From a virus, in IMG/VR virus record IMGVR_UViG_3300048925_000559, positions 1-29,670 of that record: DNA of 29,670 nt; one strand, given 5' to 3'. The stretch's first letter is position 1; each line of letters opens with the position of its first letter. The notes beneath the pieces were generated by a model. The model ran no database searches, had not been told where the DNA came from, and was given only the letters and a program-made list of their open reading frames with translations. Both the position numbers and the translations under genes were made by a program. This document shows, piece after piece, positions 7,357 through 16,186 of this stretch.

Positions 7357-7676
7357 CGCGGCTCGACTTCACCTACTGCTTCGCCCGCGTCAGCCGCTTC
7401 TATGGCATCGACCCGTTGCGCCTGCTGGCGCTGCCGGTGCGGATGTTCTGGACCCTGTTCAACGAGATCGACCGGCTGCGCGCGGAAGAGATGGCCGACT
7501 GGCTGCCGGTGCATCTGACGGCGGCCGGCGTCGGCGCCCGCGAGTTGCACGACCGGCTGCGCCAGCGGGTCGGCACGCCGCTCGCCTTCGCGGACCTGCC
7601 CGATGGCGGCCCGGCGGCCGGGGAGCCGGGCCTGACCGAAAAGGCCAGAACCAGACTGCGTGCCCGCTTCGGCTAA
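7353..7676 (+). CDS. Tail assembly chaperone, gpT-like, in the -1 frame
   Basis: This frame encodes LTRLDFTYCFARVSRFYGID, then PLRLLALPVRMFWTLFNEID, RLRAEEMADW and onward to a stop at 7674. The aromatic-rich helical segment with W-x-L-x-x-E/D resembles phage tail assembly chaperone C-terminal parts. No ATG or GTG occurs in this frame between about 7206 and 7443. The first conventional choices are TTG 7416 and ATG 7443, which would cut through the conserved segment. A CTG at 7353 overlaps the upstream TGA. The simplest reading is synthesis as a gpG-gpT fusion of roughly 200 residues by -1 frameshifting, as in lambda. The start given is the first codon past the upstream ORF and is not a proven initiation site. 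Confidence 0.6.
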   Translation: MTRLDFTYCFARVSRFYGIDPLRLLALPVRMFWTLFNEIDRLRAEEMADWLPVHLTAAGVGARELHDRLRQRVGTPLAFADLPDGGPAAGEPGLTEKARTRLRARFG

Positions 7677-7691
7677 CAGAAAGGGAAAACC

Positions 7692-9014
7692 ATGGCTGAA
7701 AACGCCGCTGGCCCGATCATGACAATCACGTTCGATAAGTCTTGCACCGCTTCCATCAAACGCCTGGATGGTACCGTCAGCAATCTTGCGGTGCAGACCT
7801 ATTCCTTGCTGGATGAGACGCGCCAGCAACTCAATGAGATTCATGAGGCTGGCAAGAATCTGATCACACCCAAGGCGGTGGCCAACCGTTTTGCGGCGCC
7901 TTACAGCGCTGCCGCACAGTTTGCCCAAGAGCAAACCGATGCGAAGGCTGCGCAAGGTGCTCCGTCGGACGCACCCGCGCAGAAGACCGACGAGGCCGCC
8001 AAGAAGTACAATCAGGTGATGGGCTCTGCTTTGCGTCCGCTTGGCGAACGTGTGAAGGCCAGCTTCGGCGACGGCTTGCAAAGCCTGCTCGACGGTTGGA
8101 GCGACGGCGTGCTGAGCGTCGTGACCGGCAAGCAGCAAATCGGTCCCGCCTTTCAGAAGCTGTTCACCACCATGCGGAACCAGTTGCGGGATTTCCTCGT
8201 GAAATCGATTGCGCAACAGACCGGCGCCGGGCTGCTCAACGTGCTGGGCTTCAAGACCAGCATCCCCGAAAACGGTAAATCCGCCGCGAAGGCCGGCGAT
8301 CCGTCGGCATCCGCTCAAACGGACAGGAAGGACGAAGCCAAAGCGTCCTCCGACACGTCGGCGAATGGAAATGGGACAGCTGGCGGCGGCTCGACCGGCA
8401 CGGCCGATACCGGCAACGGACTTTCCAATTTCATCGACTCGCTCTTCACCTCCGACAGCCTGCTCGGCACCATCTGGTCGAAGATTTCCGACCTCTTCAA
8501 GTCGGGTGGACTGCTCAGCGGCCTGATGTCCAGCATCTCCGGCCTCTTTTCCTCACTGTTCAAACCCGAAGGGCCGCTGGGCGGCATCCTGTCGGGCGTC
8601 GCCAGCTTCTTTTCGGCGTTCTTCCACACCGGCGGCATCGTCGGTGAAACCGGCCGGCCGGGGCGGATGATGTCCGCCGGGCTGTTCGCCGGCGCTCCCC
8701 GCTTCCACACCGGCGGTCTGGTGGCGGGCGAGGTTCCGATCATCGCCCGCAAGGGCGAGGCCGTCTTCACGCCGGAACAAATGACGAACGCTGACCGCCT
8801 GATCCAGGCGGCGCAGGATGGCGGCCGTGCGGTGACCCAGTCGGTGACGGTGAATGTTGCCGGCGGCTCCACCGGCGACCGCGAGCAGGACAAGGCGCTC
8901 GCCGAACGGATCGGCGCGTCGGTCAAGGAGCAACTGCGCGCGATGATGGGCAACGAGCTGCGCCAGCAGATGCGGCCCGGCGGCATGCTGAACAACATGA
9001 GCTACGGAGGCTGA
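7692..9014 (+). CDS. Tail tape measure protein (short)
   Basis: The 440-residue protein is preceded by AAGGG. Residues 1-150 are helical, with Ala-rich heptads. A second helical part (LRPLGERVKASFGDGLQSLL, QKLFTTMRNQLRDFLVKSIA) leads into a Ser/Gly/Thr-rich linker at about 200-248. Amphipathic and hydrophobic helices follow (FIDSLFTSDSLLGTIWSKIS, SGLFSSLFKPEGPLGGILSG). The C-terminus carries the lambda gpH-type repeat: FHTGGIVGETGRPG and FHTGGLVAGEVPIIARKGEA followed by VFTPEQM. Tape measures fill the tube lumen and set its length, at about 0.15 nm per residue, so about 65 nm is predicted. The first 300 bp are less GC-rich than the neighbours. No lytic transglycosylase or peptidase domain is evident. 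Confidence 0.82.
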   Translation: MAENAAGPIMTITFDKSCTASIKRLDGTVSNLAVQTYSLLDETRQQLNEIHEAGKNLITPKAVANRFAAPYSAAAQFAQEQTDAKAAQGAPSDAPAQKTDEAAKKYNQVMGSALRPLGERVKASFGDGLQSLLDGWSDGVLSVVTGKQQIGPAFQKLFTTMRNQLRDFLVKSIAQQTGAGLLNVLGFKTSIPENGKSAAKAGDPSASAQTDRKDEAKASSDTSANGNGTAGGGSTGTADTGNGLSNFIDSLFTSDSLLGTIWSKISDLFKSGGLLSGLMSSISGLFSSLFKPEGPLGGILSGVASFFSAFFHTGGIVGETGRPGRMMSAGLFAGAPRFHTGGLVAGEVPIIARKGEAVFTPEQMTNADRLIQAAQDGGRAVTQSVTVNVAGGSTGDREQDKALAERIGASVKEQLRAMMGNELRQQMRPGGMLNNMSYGG

Positions 9015-9017
9015 GCG

Positions 9018-9407
9018 ATGGCCGGCGAAACCACGAGCCAGAACGCCACGAGCCAGAACGGTGTCCCGGTCTTCCTGCCGCCCTGCCCGCCGGTGACCGG
9101 CAGCACCATCGAACCGGAGGTGAAGGTGCTGACCGCCGGTTTCGGCGACGGCTACACCCAGCGGGCGCCCGACGGCATCCACAACATCCGCGACCAGTAT
9201 TCGCTGAGCTGGGAATATCTCGACACCGATCAGGCGCGGGCGATCGAGGAGTTCCTGCGGGCCCGGCGGGGCGCGGAAAGCTTCCTGTGGAAGCCGCCCG
9301 GCGAACCCGACCGCCGGCGCTGGATCTGCAGCAAATGGAAGCGCACCCGCACCCATTACCTGTTCTCCAGCATCTCCGCGACCTTCGTCGAGGTCTTCGA
9401 CCTCTGA
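9018..9407 (+). CDS. Minor tail protein, lambda gpM-like
   Basis: The 129-residue protein is preceded by GGAGG and begins 3 bp after the tape measure stop, indicating coupled translation. The features KVLTAGFGDGYTQRAPDGIH, LSWEYLDTDQARAIEEFLRA and SFLWKPPGEPDRRRWICSKW are typical of the phage minor tail protein M family. The protein joins the tail tip to the tube. The 60-bp gap to the next gene holds nothing but a ribosome site. Confidence 0.85.
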   Translation: MAGETTSQNATSQNGVPVFLPPCPPVTGSTIEPEVKVLTAGFGDGYTQRAPDGIHNIRDQYSLSWEYLDTDQARAIEEFLRARRGAESFLWKPPGEPDRRRWICSKWKRTRTHYLFSSISATFVEVFDL

Positions 9408-9467
9408 CCCCGCGCGGCCGCTTCGCTCCCTTCGACGGCGGGGGCAGCGCCCATCCAAGGAATCCCC

Positions 9468-10214
9468 ATGAGCCAGACCAACATCCCCCAATGGGATGAA
9501 CGGCCGGCGCTTGCCGCCGCCGCCCAGTCGCCCGATCCCGGTGCCTATGTGACGCTGTTCACGCTGGACCTGACCATGTATCCCGGCGGCACGATCCATC
9601 ACTTCACGCCCTCGGGCAGCGGCGGCGAGCCGGTCCTGTTCGGCGGCATCGCCTATGTCCCGGTCGAGATGGAGACCGAAGGGTTCGAATGGACGGCGAC
9701 CGGGGCGCTGCCGACGCCGCGCCTGCGCATCGCCAACATCAACCGCCAGCTCTCGGCGTTGATCTACCAGTTCTCCGACCTGCTCGGCGCCAAGGTCAGG
9801 CGGCTGCGCACCTTCGACCGCTATCTCGACGGCCGGGCGGAGGCCGACCCGCTCGCCTTCTTCCCGCCCGACCTCTACCGGATCGAGCGCAAGAGCGCCC
9901 ACACCGCCACCCATGTCGAGTTCGAGCTGTCGGCGGCCATCGACCAGGAGGGGGCGATGCTCCCCGGCCGGCAGGTGCTGCGCGACGGCTGCACCCGCCG
10001 CTACCGCCATTGGACCGGATCGGGATGGTCGGCCGAAGAGGTCGATTGCCCCTATTCCGGCAGCCGCTGCTTTACTGCGACCGGCGAGAGTACCGGCGAT
10101 TCGGCCAAGGATGCCTGCGGCAAGCGGCTGGCCGACTGCCGCCTGCGCTATCCCAACTCGACCGATCTCCTGCCTTTCGGCGGCTTTCCCGGCGTCTCCC
10201 GGATCCGGGTCTGA
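9468..10214 (+). CDS. Minor tail protein, lambda gpL-like, probable iron-sulfur protein
   Basis: The 248-residue protein is preceded by AAGGA. The N-terminal part (VTLFTLDLTMYPGGTIHHFT, FEWTATGALPTPRLRIANIN) and the middle (RRLRTFDRYLDGRAEADPLA) match the gpL family of distal tail proteins. The C-terminal third has clustered cysteines at C175, C194, C201, C217 and C224, with C194-x6-C201 and C217-x6-C224 spacing. Lambda gpL carries a [4Fe-4S] cluster in the corresponding region, so this protein probably does too. The cluster would be loaded by host machinery before tip assembly. It works with the gpM, gpK and gpI-J neighbours at the tail tip. Confidence 0.87.
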   Translation: MSQTNIPQWDERPALAAAAQSPDPGAYVTLFTLDLTMYPGGTIHHFTPSGSGGEPVLFGGIAYVPVEMETEGFEWTATGALPTPRLRIANINRQLSALIYQFSDLLGAKVRRLRTFDRYLDGRAEADPLAFFPPDLYRIERKSAHTATHVEFELSAAIDQEGAMLPGRQVLRDGCTRRYRHWTGSGWSAEEVDCPYSGSRCFTATGESTGDSAKDACGKRLADCRLRYPNSTDLLPFGGFPGVSRIRV

Positions 10215-10256
10215 TGCGGGTGCCCCTCCCCTCACACTCAGAGGAGCCAGCAGCGC

Positions 10257-10964
10257 ATGTTCACCGCTGACGCGATCCTCGCGATGAAGCGCCACGCCCT
10301 GGCCGACTATCCGCGCGAGAGCTGCGGTCTGGTGGTGGCCGGCATCTACCGGCCCCTGTCCAACCGCGCCGCCGACCCGGCGGCCCATTTTCGCATCGAC
10401 GATGCCGACTACCTCGCCCATGCCGGCGCCATCGACGCCATCGTCCACAGCCATCCCGACGGGCCGCTCCATCCGTCGGCCGCCGACATGCGCGGCCAGA
10501 TCGACAGCGCGGTCCCTTGGGCGATCCTGGCCACCGACGGGGAGCGCTGTTCCGATCCGATCCTCTGGGGAGACGGCGTGCCGGTGCCCGACCTGATTGG
10601 CCGCGAGTTCCGTCACGGCGTGACCGACTGCTACGCCCTGGTGCGCGACTGGTTCCAGCTGGAACGGGGCATCCGGTTGCCGGATTTTCCGCGCGACGAC
10701 GAGTGGTGGCACGCCGGCAAGAACCTCTATCTCGACCATTTCGCCGACGCCGGCTTCTCGGTGGTCCGCTCCGGCGAGGCGACGGCCGGCGACGTCGCGC
10801 TGATGACCGTGCTGTCGCCGGTGCCCAACCATGCCGGCGTCGTCCTCGACGGCGGCCTGCTGCTGCACCACCTGCCGCGCCGCCTGTCGCGCCGCGAACC
10901 CTTCGGCCCCTGGCACCGGCAGATCGTCCACATCCTGCGTCATAAGGATCTCGCTCATGGCTAG
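10257..10964 (+). CDS. Tail tip assembly protein, lambda gpK-like (JAMM + NlpC/P60)
   Basis: The 235-residue protein has two domains. Residues 1-110 form an MPN/JAMM metallopeptidase with E21 (ESCGLVV) and the zinc motif HSHPDGPLHPSAAD (H64, H66, S74, D77). Residues 118-230 form an NlpC/P60 cysteine peptidase with C125 (GVTDCYALV), H192 (PNHAGVVLD) and a third polar candidate at H204/H205. Both active sites look intact. In lambda-type tails this protein is needed for tip assembly, and the peptidoglycan-peptidase half may help local wall opening. AGAGGAG precedes the start. The 3' end overlaps the next gene by 8 bp, implying translational coupling. Confidence 0.92.
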   Translation: MFTADAILAMKRHALADYPRESCGLVVAGIYRPLSNRAADPAAHFRIDDADYLAHAGAIDAIVHSHPDGPLHPSAADMRGQIDSAVPWAILATDGERCSDPILWGDGVPVPDLIGREFRHGVTDCYALVRDWFQLERGIRLPDFPRDDEWWHAGKNLYLDHFADAGFSVVRSGEATAGDVALMTVLSPVPNHAGVVLDGGLLLHHLPRRLSRREPFGPWHRQIVHILRHKDLAHG

Positions 10965-13900
10965 GATCCATCTGCACGGCGCGCTCGGCCGCCAATTCGG
11001 GCGCCTTGCCGACTATCAGGTCCGCGACGCCGCCGAGGCGATCCGGGCGCTCGCCGCCAACCATCCCGATTTCGAGAAGGTCTTCCGCGAAGGCTCCTAC
11101 CGGCTGGTCCGCGCCCCGCGCTCGCGCGGCGGCATCGACCTGACCCTCGACACCCTGACGCTCGGGTTGGGCAGCGCCGACCTGCACATCATCCCGGTTC
11201 CGGCCGGCGCCAAGAGCGGCGGCGCCGGCAAGGCGATCATGGGCGCGCTGATCATGGTCGTGGCGATCTATGCCGCGCCCGCCGTTGTTGGCGCGCTCGG
11301 CCCGACCCAGGGACTTGGCGCGGCAGCAATCTCAGCGGGGAGTTTCTCCGTCTCCTACGGCTCGATCGCCCTGTTCGGCGCATCGATGATGCTGTCCGGC
11401 ATCAGCCAGATGCTGTCGCCGACCCCCAAGGCCAACCTGCCCGACAGCAAGCAGAGCTACCTGTTCTCCGGCCCGGTCAACGTCACCGAACAGGGCGGAT
11501 CGGTTCCCCTGATCTATGGCCGCTGCTGGGTCGGCTCGACCGTCATCTCCTCCGGCATGGATACAGAGCAGACCGGAACCGTCCAGCCCCAGCCGGCGGT
11601 ATCGGCCGTCACCGCCGCTTCAGCTGGAGGTCCGGCAGGCGGCATCCAGGGGGCCAAGGGTGGCAAGTCCGGCCGCGGCGGTTCCGGCGCCACCGAGGAC
11701 GCCAACAGCCTGCAGTCCAATGCGACCGCCCGGGTGATCGACCTGCTGGGCGAAGGCGAGATCGTCGGGCTGGTGAATGAGGGGAAGAGCATCTATTTCG
11801 ACGGCACGCCGCTGATCGCCTCCGACGGGACGGAGAACTTCAAGGGCGTGAGCTGGAAGCTGCTCAAGGGACTGCCCTCCCAGGACGCTGTCGAGGGCTT
11901 CGCCGACAGCGAGACCTCCGTCGCGGTCGGCGTCGAGGTGAAGAAGACCAGTCCGGTCGTCCGCACAATCCATAGCGACGAGATCGACACCGCACGCATC
12001 GTGCTGCGCTGGAACGCGCTGACCGAGCAGGACACGTCCAATGGCGACCTGCACGGGTCTTCGGTGGAGCTGACCATCGAGGGGCGGGCGGCCAATGGCA
12101 GCTGGACGCACCTGCTCGGCGACACGGTGAGCGGCAAGACCACCAGCGCCTACGAACGGTCCTACAAGGTCGGGCTGCGCCGGCTGGGCAAGGCGCCCTA
12201 CGACATCCGCGTCACCCGCGTCACCCCCGATGCGACCCGCGCCTCGGTCCAGAACAGCTTCTCCTGGTCCCATTATGGCGAGATCGTCGAAGCCAAGTTC
12301 GGTTTCGACAATTCGGCGCTGGTCGCGCTGACGGTCAAGGCCGAACAGTTCGGCAACTCGATCCCCGAACGGGCCTATGACGTCAAGGGCCTGAAGATCA
12401 AGGTCCCCTCCAACTACGACCCGGAGACGCGGACCTATTCCGGCCAGTGGGACGGCAGCCTCAAGACCGCCTGGAGCGACAACCCGGCCTGGGTGCTCTA
12501 CGACCTGCTGACCAACAGGCGCTACGGCCTGGGCCAGTCGATCTCCGCCGAGGCGGTCGACCGCTGGTCGCTCTACACCATCGGCGTCTATTGCGACCAG
12601 CCGGTCAAGTCGGGCCGGACCGACACCGGCGGTCGCGACATCATGGAGCCGCGCTTCACCTTCAATGGGGTGATCTCCGGCCGGACCGAGGCTTACCGCG
12701 TCCTCCAGTCCATCGCCTCGACCTTCCGCGGTCTGATCTTCTGGTCGGCCGGCGGCGTGCTGGCCCGCGCCGACATGCCGGCCGATCCGATCAAGCTGGT
12801 CACCCCGGCCAACGTCATCGGCGGCAGCTTCACCTATTCCGGCACGGCGCTGAAGGCCCGCCACACCGCGGCGCTGATCACCTTCAACGATCCCGACGAC
12901 GGCTACCGCCCGACGGTCGAGGTCGTCGAGAATGCCGGGATGATCCAGCGCTACGGCTGGCGGCCGATCGAGGCGACGGCCTATGGCTGCACCCGGCGCA
13001 GCCAGGCCCGCCGCCTCGGCCTGTGGATGCTCGACAGCGAGCAGCACGAGACCGAGACCGTCACCTACCGCTGCTCCTTCGACCATCTCGACGTCATGCC
13101 GGGCGACGTGGTCAAGCTGGCCGACCCGAACTGGGCGCTGGTGCGCACCGGCGGGCGGCTGGTCGCCTACGACCCGGAGCGGCAGGTCGTCACCCTCGAC
13201 GACACGGTGACGCTGGAAGCCAACCAAAGCCACGTGCTGGCGCTCACCCTGCCGGACGGGCGGCTGGTCGACTGCCCGGTCCGCCGCCCGGTGCAGTCGA
13301 CCGAGGAACACACCACCGGCCAGCTCGCCATCGACGCGGCTCCGCTCGGCGGCGCGGTGCCGCAGCCGCATGCGGTGTGGATCCTGACCGCCACCAACCT
13401 CGCCCCGCGCCTGTTCCGGGTGCGCGCCGTCACCGAGAAATCGCCCGGCGTCTACGAGGTCACCGCCCTGCTGCACGAGCCCGGCAAATATGCCCGTGTC
13501 GAGGAGGGCGTGCAGATCGAGCCGGTGGCGACCCAGAGCGCCGCCAACGCCATCCCATCCCCCGCCAACCTCGCGGCGGTGGAAAGCGCCTATTGGGTCA
13601 ACGGCCTGCCGCAGGCCCGGCTGACCGTCAGCTGGACGCCCAGCGACGATGCCCGCATCGCCGGCTACCGCGCCGACGTGATGACGCCGGGCGGCCAGTG
13701 GCAGGAATGGAAGGTCACCCGCGCCGGCAGCTTCGACATCGAGCCGGCGGCGGAGGGCGTCTACACGCTCCGCATCACCGCATTGGCCTACGACAACCGC
13801 CGCTCGGCACCTGCGGAAATCCGGGCCACGGTGCGCGGCAAGGGAACGCCGCCCGGCCAGCCCGCCGGGCTGGTCGCCAAAGGCGGGCTGCGCCAGATCG

Positions 13901-15546
13901 CCCTGTCCTGGGTCAATCCGCCCGACACCGACCTCTCCCACATCGAGGTGCTGGAGGGGGCGGCGAACGACCTGTCGGCCGCCGCCGTCATCAGCACGGT
14001 CAAGGGCAACGCCTTCGTACGCGCCGGGTTGGGCGGGCTGGTCACGCGCTACTACTGGGTGCGCGCCGTCGATCTCGGTGGCAATGTCAGCGACGTCAAT
14101 TCCAACATCGGCACCGGTGCCACCACCGAGCAGATCTCCCACGACGACCTCGCCGACAAGCTGGTCTCGGAATCGAAGCTCGTCCCCATCCTGGCCGAGC
14201 GCATCACCGGGATCGAGAAGATCGCCGAGACGGTCACGTCGGGTCTGGTGCGCGTCAACGACAGCTACGGCCGCATCCGCAGCGAGATCGGCAGGCGCGA
14301 GGCCGACGTCGCGGAGGTGAAGGCGGACGTCAGGCAGGTCCAGGACGACACGCAGTCGCTGGCGAGCCGGGTCACCACCGTCGCCGCCCAGTTCGACGGG
14401 CAGATCGCCACCGTCAAGGAGGAACTGACGGCGCTGGTGACGGCGGACGAGGCGACGGCGACGCGCATCGACACGGTGGTCGCGGCCTGGGACGGAAATC
14501 TGGCCGGCGTGCAGGCGAAGCTGACCGCGACGGCGAACGACACCCGGACCAATGCCGAGCGCATCGACAGCGTCGTCGCCGGCTACGACAAGAGCCTGGC
14601 CGGCTATGACAGCCGCATCACCGCCAACGCGACCGCGACCGGCGCGCTGACCACGCGTCTGGATGTGATCGGCGCATCGGTCGACGGCGTGAAGGCGGGG
14701 CTGACCAGCGAGCAGACCGCCCGTGCCGACGCCGTCGGTGCTCTCGCCAGCCGGGTCGACAGCGCGTTCGTGGAAATAAAGGGTGTTTCAGGGTCCTTTC
14801 AGGAAAGCGTCAACCTGGCGGTCAAGGATGCAAAATCCGCCGTCGACAAGGTAACCCTCCTCAGCGGCACGGTCGGCAATCACACCTCGTCCATCGAGCA
14901 GGTCTCGAAAGTAGCCGACGGGCTGTCGGGGCAGTGGACGGTCAAGATCGACAACAATGGCTGGATGTCGGGGTTCGGCATCGCCTCTACCCCACCGTCC
15001 GACAACTCGGGCCATCCTGTCTCCGAATTCGCCGTGCGGGCCGACCGCTTCCTGATCGGCATTCCGACGGTCGCCGGCGGTATCGACCACCCCTTCGTCA
15101 TCGGCAAGGTGGACGGGATGTCTCGCATCTCCATGTCCGCCGCCTTCATCCAGGATGCCTCGATCGACAGCGCGAAGATCAGAGATGCAACGATCTCCAG
15201 CGCACACATCCAGGATCTGACGATCCGGGGCCAGAAGATCGAGGATTTCGCCACCGGCAATATGGCGGGGGTCCGCGCCGACATCACCAGCTGGACCGGT
15301 GGTGCCATGCAGATCGGCCCGAAAATTCCTTTGGACTGTACGGGGAAGCCGGTGGCGTTGATCGCGAGCTGTACCGGCTTTTCCAGCTCGAACGACGGCG
15401 CAACTGCCGGATTCGAATCAAGGACAGCCTCGGTAGTCATAAGATCTCGTCCTGGATACAACGAATGGTGGGCGTGCGATATTCTCGGGACATACTTCCC
15501 GATTGGCGTAACCGTCTACGTGACCGCAATTGAACTGAGGAAGTAG
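10957..15546 (+). CDS. Fused tail assembly gpI + host-specificity gpJ protein
   Basis: The single 1529-residue frame starts at ATG 10957 after AAGGA. Residues 1 to about 195 match lambda gpI: MARIHLHGALGRQFGRLADY, the mid-segment IIPVPAGAKSGGAGKAIMGA, then a hydrophobic region and VPLIYGRCWVGSTVIS. A Gly/Ser-rich linker (about 222-250) leads without a stop into gpJ (about 250-860), with landmarks ARVIDLLGEGEIVGLVNEGK, KVPSNYDPETRTYSGQWDGS and a conserved GGR segment. Two fibronectin-III-like domains follow (about 868-1057), then a long heptad-rich coiled coil (about 1060-1325). The C-terminus is DUF1983-like (GQWTVKIDNNGWMSGFGI) with short repeats IQDASIDSAKIRDATISSAH. It forms the trimeric central tip fibre and receptor contact. 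Confidence 0.93.
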   Translation: MARIHLHGALGRQFGRLADYQVRDAAEAIRALAANHPDFEKVFREGSYRLVRAPRSRGGIDLTLDTLTLGLGSADLHIIPVPAGAKSGGAGKAIMGALIMVVAIYAAPAVVGALGPTQGLGAAAISAGSFSVSYGSIALFGASMMLSGISQMLSPTPKANLPDSKQSYLFSGPVNVTEQGGSVPLIYGRCWVGSTVISSGMDTEQTGTVQPQPAVSAVTAASAGGPAGGIQGAKGGKSGRGGSGATEDANSLQSNATARVIDLLGEGEIVGLVNEGKSIYFDGTPLIASDGTENFKGVSWKLLKGLPSQDAVEGFADSETSVAVGVEVKKTSPVVRTIHSDEIDTARIVLRWNALTEQDTSNGDLHGSSVELTIEGRAANGSWTHLLGDTVSGKTTSAYERSYKVGLRRLGKAPYDIRVTRVTPDATRASVQNSFSWSHYGEIVEAKFGFDNSALVALTVKAEQFGNSIPERAYDVKGLKIKVPSNYDPETRTYSGQWDGSLKTAWSDNPAWVLYDLLTNRRYGLGQSISAEAVDRWSLYTIGVYCDQPVKSGRTDTGGRDIMEPRFTFNGVISGRTEAYRVLQSIASTFRGLIFWSAGGVLARADMPADPIKLVTPANVIGGSFTYSGTALKARHTAALITFNDPDDGYRPTVEVVENAGMIQRYGWRPIEATAYGCTRRSQARRLGLWMLDSEQHETETVTYRCSFDHLDVMPGDVVKLADPNWALVRTGGRLVAYDPERQVVTLDDTVTLEANQSHVLALTLPDGRLVDCPVRRPVQSTEEHTTGQLAIDAAPLGGAVPQPHAVWILTATNLAPRLFRVRAVTEKSPGVYEVTALLHEPGKYARVEEGVQIEPVATQSAANAIPSPANLAAVESAYWVNGLPQARLTVSWTPSDDARIAGYRADVMTPGGQWQEWKVTRAGSFDIEPAAEGVYTLRITALAYDNRRSAPAEIRATVRGKGTPPGQPAGLVAKGGLRQIALSWVNPPDTDLSHIEVLEGAANDLSAAAVISTVKGNAFVRAGLGGLVTRYYWVRAVDLGGNVSDVNSNIGTGATTEQISHDDLADKLVSESKLVPILAERITGIEKIAETVTSGLVRVNDSYGRIRSEIGRREADVAEVKADVRQVQDDTQSLASRVTTVAAQFDGQIATVKEELTALVTADEATATRIDTVVAAWDGNLAGVQAKLTATANDTRTNAERIDSVVAGYDKSLAGYDSRITANATATGALTTRLDVIGASVDGVKAGLTSEQTARADAVGALASRVDSAFVEIKGVSGSFQESVNLAVKDAKSAVDKVTLLSGTVGNHTSSIEQVSKVADGLSGQWTVKIDNNGWMSGFGIASTPPSDNSGHPVSEFAVRADRFLIGIPTVAGGIDHPFVIGKVDGMSRISMSAAFIQDASIDSAKIRDATISSAHIQDLTIRGQKIEDFATGNMAGVRADITSWTGGAMQIGPKIPLDCTGKPVALIASCTGFSSSNDGATAGFESRTASVVIRSRPGYNEWWACDILGTYFPIGVTVYVTAIELRK

Positions 15547-15547
15547 C

Positions 15548-15979
15548 ATGACAGCTTCTTCTCTGAATTTTCCAATTTCTTCTGATATTGGAACAGAAGC
15601 GATGCCCGGACAGGTGGATTACATCGCATATGACGATGTTGGGCACATCTGGCAGACGGGCATCTGCGCTGCCGATATGCTCGACCGGCAGACTTCGGAT
15701 CATCCGCATCTCAGGATTCTCGTCGCCAAGGCCGATAACGCCACCGACCATATCGACCTGTCGGGCGAGGCTCCGGCGGTGCGTCGCCGCCCTACCATCG
15801 CCGGTCTCGACCAGCTGCCGGATGGGGCGGTGGTGGAGGTGCGCTGCCTCATCACCGGCTCGACCAAAAGCTACACCGTCAACGACGGCTCCTTCCAATA
15901 CGACGACCTGCCTGGGACCTATCGGGTGACGGTGCGCCGCTTTCCCTACATGGACTTCGTCATGGAGATCCGGCTGTGA
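15548..15979 (+). CDS. Small tail-associated protein, unrecognised
   Basis: The 143-residue protein starts one base after the gpI-J stop; its ribosome site (GAGGAAG) lies inside the previous gene. The first 25 codons are noticeably A/T-rich. The N-terminal half (PGQVDYIAYDDVGHIWQTGI) reads like a short surface-exposed beta domain. The C-terminal half (about 85-143) resembles a carboxypeptidase-regulatory-like beta sandwich (TIAGLDQLPDGAVVEVRCLI, then FQYDDLPGTYRVTVRRFPYM). I do not recognise a named family. Position between tip protein and fibre suggests a fibre connector or decoration protein. Confidence 0.7.
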   Translation: MTASSLNFPISSDIGTEAMPGQVDYIAYDDVGHIWQTGICAADMLDRQTSDHPHLRILVAKADNATDHIDLSGEAPAVRRRPTIAGLDQLPDGAVVEVRCLITGSTKSYTVNDGSFQYDDLPGTYRVTVRRFPYMDFVMEIRL

Positions 15980-16185
15980 AGGTTACCAACGTCCGCACCC
16001 GCGACGAGATCGCGAAGCTGCGCCAGCAGGCCTACCTCGCCGCATGGCCGGCGGCCCGGCAACTGGAAGCCCAGCAGGACATGCTGAACGGCAACCCCGC
16101 CAAATGGGAGCGCATGCGCGCCGACTTCTCGGCGATCCGCGCGCTCTATCCCTATTCCGACACGACCCCCAGCGAGGAGAACTGA
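15976..16185 (+). CDS. Small helical tail protein, possible fibre assembly factor
   Basis: The 69-residue protein begins with GTG inside the GTGA overlap with the previous stop. It is helical and charged (VRTRDEIAKLRQQAYLAAWP, PAARQLEAQQDMLNG, AKWERMRADFSAIRALYPYS). No motif is recognised. Its size, tight overlap and location directly before the giant fibre gene fit a fibre-assembly chaperone or small adaptor. Confidence 0.65.
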   Translation: MKVTNVRTRDEIAKLRQQAYLAAWPAARQLEAQQDMLNGNPAKWERMRADFSAIRALYPYSDTTPSEEN

Positions 16186-16186
16186 C

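Noticed and set aside
8553-10958. Minus-strand open frame of about 801 codons opposite the tape measure C-terminus, M, L and K
   Set aside because: It spans four recognisable genes and the gaps between them on the other strand; no family features.
11620-14142. Minus-strand open frame of about 840 codons opposite gpJ
   Set aside because: Shadow of a strongly supported gpJ frame; low-complexity Gly/Ala/Arg/Val product with no ribosome site.
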